From: an uncultured Lachnospiraceae bacterium
GTDB lineage: Bacteria; Bacillota_A; Clostridia; Lachnospirales; Lachnospiraceae
Length of the DNA: 15,010 nucleotides
Assembly (NCBI GenBank): GCA_947564305.1
Contig: CANOBT010000133.1
Coordinates: forward strand, 1-15,010
Direction: 5' to 3'
Shown here: one piece after another, positions 13,322 to 15,010 of the stretch
Position numbering within the stretch: position 1 is the first letter of the stretch
Layout: every line of letters begins with the position of its first letter
Translations under genes and position numbers: made by a program
The notes under the pieces: generated by a model
Databases searched by the model: none
What the model saw: the letters and a program-made list of their open reading frames with translations, nothing else
Told to the model about the DNA's origin: nothing

Positions 13322-14611
13322 ATGGCGAAAAGAACTTTATTCGAGGAATTTCCGGAACTGATAGCAGAATGGGATTATGATAAAAATGACATGGAGAGAA
13401 CTTTTCCGTCGGACGTTACACGGGGATCGCATAAAACTGTTTGGTGGAAATGCAGCAAAGGGCATCTGTGGAAGGCGCCTGTATATGACAGAACGGCTGG
13501 GAGGGGCTGTCCATATTGCAGTGGAAGAAAAGTGCTTATTGGCTATAACGACCTCGCATCGAAGGCACCATGGCTGTCAGGGGAGTGGGATTATGAAAAA
13601 AACAGTGGAATTTCACCGGAAACAGTGACCTGTGGATGCAACCGGAAAGTCTGGTGGAAATGTAGGGAAGGCCACAACTGGCAGGCTGCTGTATGTGCCA
13701 GGTATGGCGGAAGTGGATGCCCCTATTGCATCGGACAGAAGGTGTGGGCTGGCTATAATGATTTTGCGTCCAGGTATCCGGCTCTTGCAGAGGAATGGGA
13801 TTATGCGAAAAATGAAGGCATGACCCCAAGTATGGTGACACATAAGAGCAATCGGAAAGTTTGGTGGAAATGCAGAAATGGACATAGCTGGCAGGCGGCG
13901 GTTAATCACAGGGCTTCTGGGCATGAATGCCCCTATTGCAGTGGGCGGTATGCAGTGCCGGGATACAATGACCTGGGGACATTGAATAAGTTGCTTGCAG
14001 CCGAATGGGATTATGATAAAAATGGGGAGGCATTGCCAAAAGACTTTACGCTGGGGAGCAAGAAAAAAGTCTGGTGGAGGTGTAAATTAGAGCATAGCTG
14101 GGAAGCTGCCATCTACAGCCGTAATGGCGGTCGTAGGAATTGCCCTTTTTGTAGCGGGAAAAGGGTGCTGGCTGGCTATAATGATCTTGCAACAACAAAC
14201 CCTGCCCTTGCTGAAGAATGGGACTATGGGAAGAACAATGAGAAACTGCCGGAACATTTTACGGGGTGCAGCAAGAAAAAAGTCTGGTGGAGATGCGCTA
14301 AAGGCCATAGCTGGCTTTCCACTATCCATAACCGCACACTTGGGAACGGATGTCCCTATTGCAGCGGTAGGAATGCTATAATTGGTTATAGTGATCTTTT
14401 GACAGTTCGACCGGATTTGGCTGAGGAATGGGATTATAGTAGGAACCAGGAAATCTGTCCACAGCAGTTGACGGTTAATGCCCATAATAAGGTTTGGTGG
14501 AAATGCGAAAAAGGGCATAAATGGAGAGCTGCCATCTATAGCAGAACCAATGGTGCAGGATGCCCATATTGTGCGGGAAAAGTTGCTGTTAAGACTTACT
14601 TTATTACTTGA
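13322..14611 (+). CDS. Hexa-repeat zinc-ribbon (DUF4379-type) protein
   Basis: This 429-residue protein consists of six tandem units of about 70 residues, at about 12-82, 83-152, 153-222, 223-293, 294-363 and 364-425. Each unit runs E-W-D-Y-x-K-N, a variable linker, V-W-W-K/R-C-x3-H-x-W, then C-P-Y/F-C-x-G and G-Y-N/S-D-L. The C-x3-H and C-P-x-C pairs would bind one zinc per unit. Zinc sites include C44/H48/C63/C66 and C114/H118/C133/C136. All six sets are complete. Such treble-clef domains often precede a Vsr-like nuclease domain; here the chain ends 10 residues after the last CxxC (VAVKTYFIT), with no nuclease. ATG 13322 is one base after the TnpC-like stop and lacks a strong ribosome binding site, so it should be translationally coupled. 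Role unknown; DNA binding or targeting is a guess. Confidence 0.85.
   Translation: MAKRTLFEEFPELIAEWDYDKNDMERTFPSDVTRGSHKTVWWKCSKGHLWKAPVYDRTAGRGCPYCSGRKVLIGYNDLASKAPWLSGEWDYEKNSGISPETVTCGCNRKVWWKCREGHNWQAAVCARYGGSGCPYCIGQKVWAGYNDFASRYPALAEEWDYAKNEGMTPSMVTHKSNRKVWWKCRNGHSWQAAVNHRASGHECPYCSGRYAVPGYNDLGTLNKLLAAEWDYDKNGEALPKDFTLGSKKKVWWRCKLEHSWEAAIYSRNGGRRNCPFCSGKRVLAGYNDLATTNPALAEEWDYGKNNEKLPEHFTGCSKKKVWWRCAKGHSWLSTIHNRTLGNGCPYCSGRNAIIGYSDLLTVRPDLAEEWDYSRNQEICPQQLTVNAHNKVWWKCEKGHKWRAAIYSRTNGAGCPYCAGKVAVKTYFIT
13355..14596 (+). repeat. Six diverged tandem repeats of about 210 bp within the zinc-ribbon gene
   Basis: Each unit contains variants of GTTTGGTGGAAATGC (for example 13439-13453, 13859-13873 and 14491-14505) and TGCCCCTATTGCA. 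The units are diverged at the DNA level but keep reading frame and length, which indicates duplication under protein-level selection. Confidence 0.75.
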
Positions 14612-14658
14612 TGGAAAGTGATTCTAACGAAAAAAATGTTTTTTGCTTTCTCTTTTTA

Positions 14659-14667
14659 TGGTATACT
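14659..14667 (+). promoter_or_regulatory. Extended -10 promoter of the right-edge gene
   Basis: TGGTATACT is a TGn-extended -10 (TATACT, 14662-14667), 49 nt before ATG 14717. TTGCTT (14643-14648) is too close (13 nt) to be a normal -35, so the extended -10 probably carries recognition. Confidence 0.5.
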
Positions 14668-14696
14668 ATTGTAGAATGGATGGTAAATAATAGTAT
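14663..14696. repeat. Inverted repeat over the promoter of the right-edge gene
   Basis: ATACTATT (14663-14670) and AATAGTAT (14689-14696) are perfect 8-bp arms with 18 nt between. The left arm covers the -10. A direct near-repeat, TACTATTGTA (14664-14673) and TAGTATTGTA (14691-14700), matches 9 of 10 positions. This looks like an operator, though AT-rich chance is possible. Confidence 0.4.
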
Positions 14697-14716
14697 TGTA
14701 CTTAGGGGGACAAATT

Positions 14717-15010
14717 ATGGAAACGTGGTTGGACAGGCTGCTAGAAAACATTATTATGAAATTTCGAATCGGAGATAGGGAAAATATAGATATAAAATCA
14801 AAAATAGGTGAAGGTTTTTCTGGTGCAGAAGTTTATTTGGTGGAGTTAAAAGGGGATTCAGAAATAAAAGGGTATTTCTTTTTAAAAATTGATAGCGAGG
14901 CAGAAGAATATGAAAATAATTTAAAGGATTTTTGTTTTTCTAAAGTTATAAAGTGTATACACCAGTTTACAACTATTATAAATAGCGCTCCTTTTGCTGA
15001 ACAAGGTATT
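14717..15010 (+). CDS. Partial CDS, possible protein-kinase-like N-lobe
   Basis: The first 98 codons of a gene run off the window edge. AGGGGGA (14704-14710) lies 6 nt before ATG 14717. The protein begins METWLDRLLENIIMKFRIGD. It then has IGEGFSGAEVYLVEL (30-44), which resembles the glycine-rich nucleotide loop of kinase-like folds, followed by GYFFLKID (52-59), where the lysine would be the ATP-binding lysine of beta strand 3. An acidic helix EAEEYENNL (61-69) follows. Kinase-like phosphotransferases and ternary-complex-associated domains in conflict systems start this way. No catalytic loop is in view, so the call is tentative. It has its own promoter and is probably separate from the recombinase operon. 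Confidence 0.5.
   Translation, partial: METWLDRLLENIIMKFRIGDRENIDIKSKIGEGFSGAEVYLVELKGDSEIKGYFFLKIDSEAEEYENNLKDFCFSKVIKCIHQFTTIINSAPFAEQGI

Larger units (their letters stand above)
14612..14716. other. Intergenic spacer after the recombinase operon
   Basis: No gene. AT-rich, with a weak A7/T6 dyad (about 14630-14644) that lacks a GC stem, so no terminator is called. The right end of the recombinase unit might lie here, but I found no repeat matching the left side. Confidence 0.4.

Noticed and set aside
13355..14596. Regular repeats as a CRISPR-like array
   Set aside because: The period is about 210 bp, the repeats are diverged, and they lie in frame within a protein gene with conserved zinc ligands.
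14628..14650. A7/T6 dyad after the zinc-ribbon gene as a terminator
   Set aside because: The stem would be almost only A-T pairs with a 2-nt loop, and there is no GC-rich stem.

Overview
The window reads like an accessory (mobile) segment of a gut-type Clostridia/Lachnospiraceae genome. The reasons are a MobV-type relaxase, a TnpV-like protein, strong AGGAGG-type ribosome binding sites, all genes on one strand, and a build of stacked cargo cassettes. No housekeeping gene, rRNA or tRNA was seen. I assigned families by reading motifs, without any database search.

Region 1 (1-3118) is a mobilization module. It holds a small ribbon-helix-helix/MobC-like protein (63-428), a 743-bp gene-free stretch full of inverted and direct repeats (a plausible place for an origin of transfer), a MobV/Pre relaxase with the HLDEETPHLH motif (1172-2620), and a TnpV-like protein (2696-3118).

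Region 2 (about 3145-7462) is a compact AT-rich defence-like operon of six closely spaced genes (gaps of 13-19 nt). It has a candidate promoter in front and a strong hairpin terminator behind. The order is: XRE regulator, Vsr mismatch endonuclease, one polypeptide carrying a C5-cytosine methyltransferase followed by an HpaII-family restriction endonuclease, a SieB-like two-helix membrane protein, a small zinc-ribbon protein, and a membrane-anchored coiled-coil/cupin protein. V, M and R genes also lie together in the classical HpaII system, but here M and R are one reading frame, with an internal Shine-Dalgarno and ATG exactly at the domain boundary. The last three genes could extend the restriction system with a membrane or abortive arm; that is inference.

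Region 3 (about 7463-14611) is a Tn554-like/recombinase-trio unit. Three tyrosine-recombinase-family genes overlap head to tail, followed by a TnpC-like coiled-coil protein. One base after its stop comes a protein made of six roughly 70-residue zinc-ribbon (DUF4379-type) repeats. The first recombinase has a single in-frame TAA between its catalytic halves, so the unit is probably disabled or depends on readthrough. Its Shine-Dalgarno lies inside a 9-bp hairpin.

Region 4 (14612-15010) contains an extended -10 promoter overlapped by an inverted repeat, then the first 98 codons of a gene cut by the window edge whose N-terminus looks like a kinase-type nucleotide-binding lobe.
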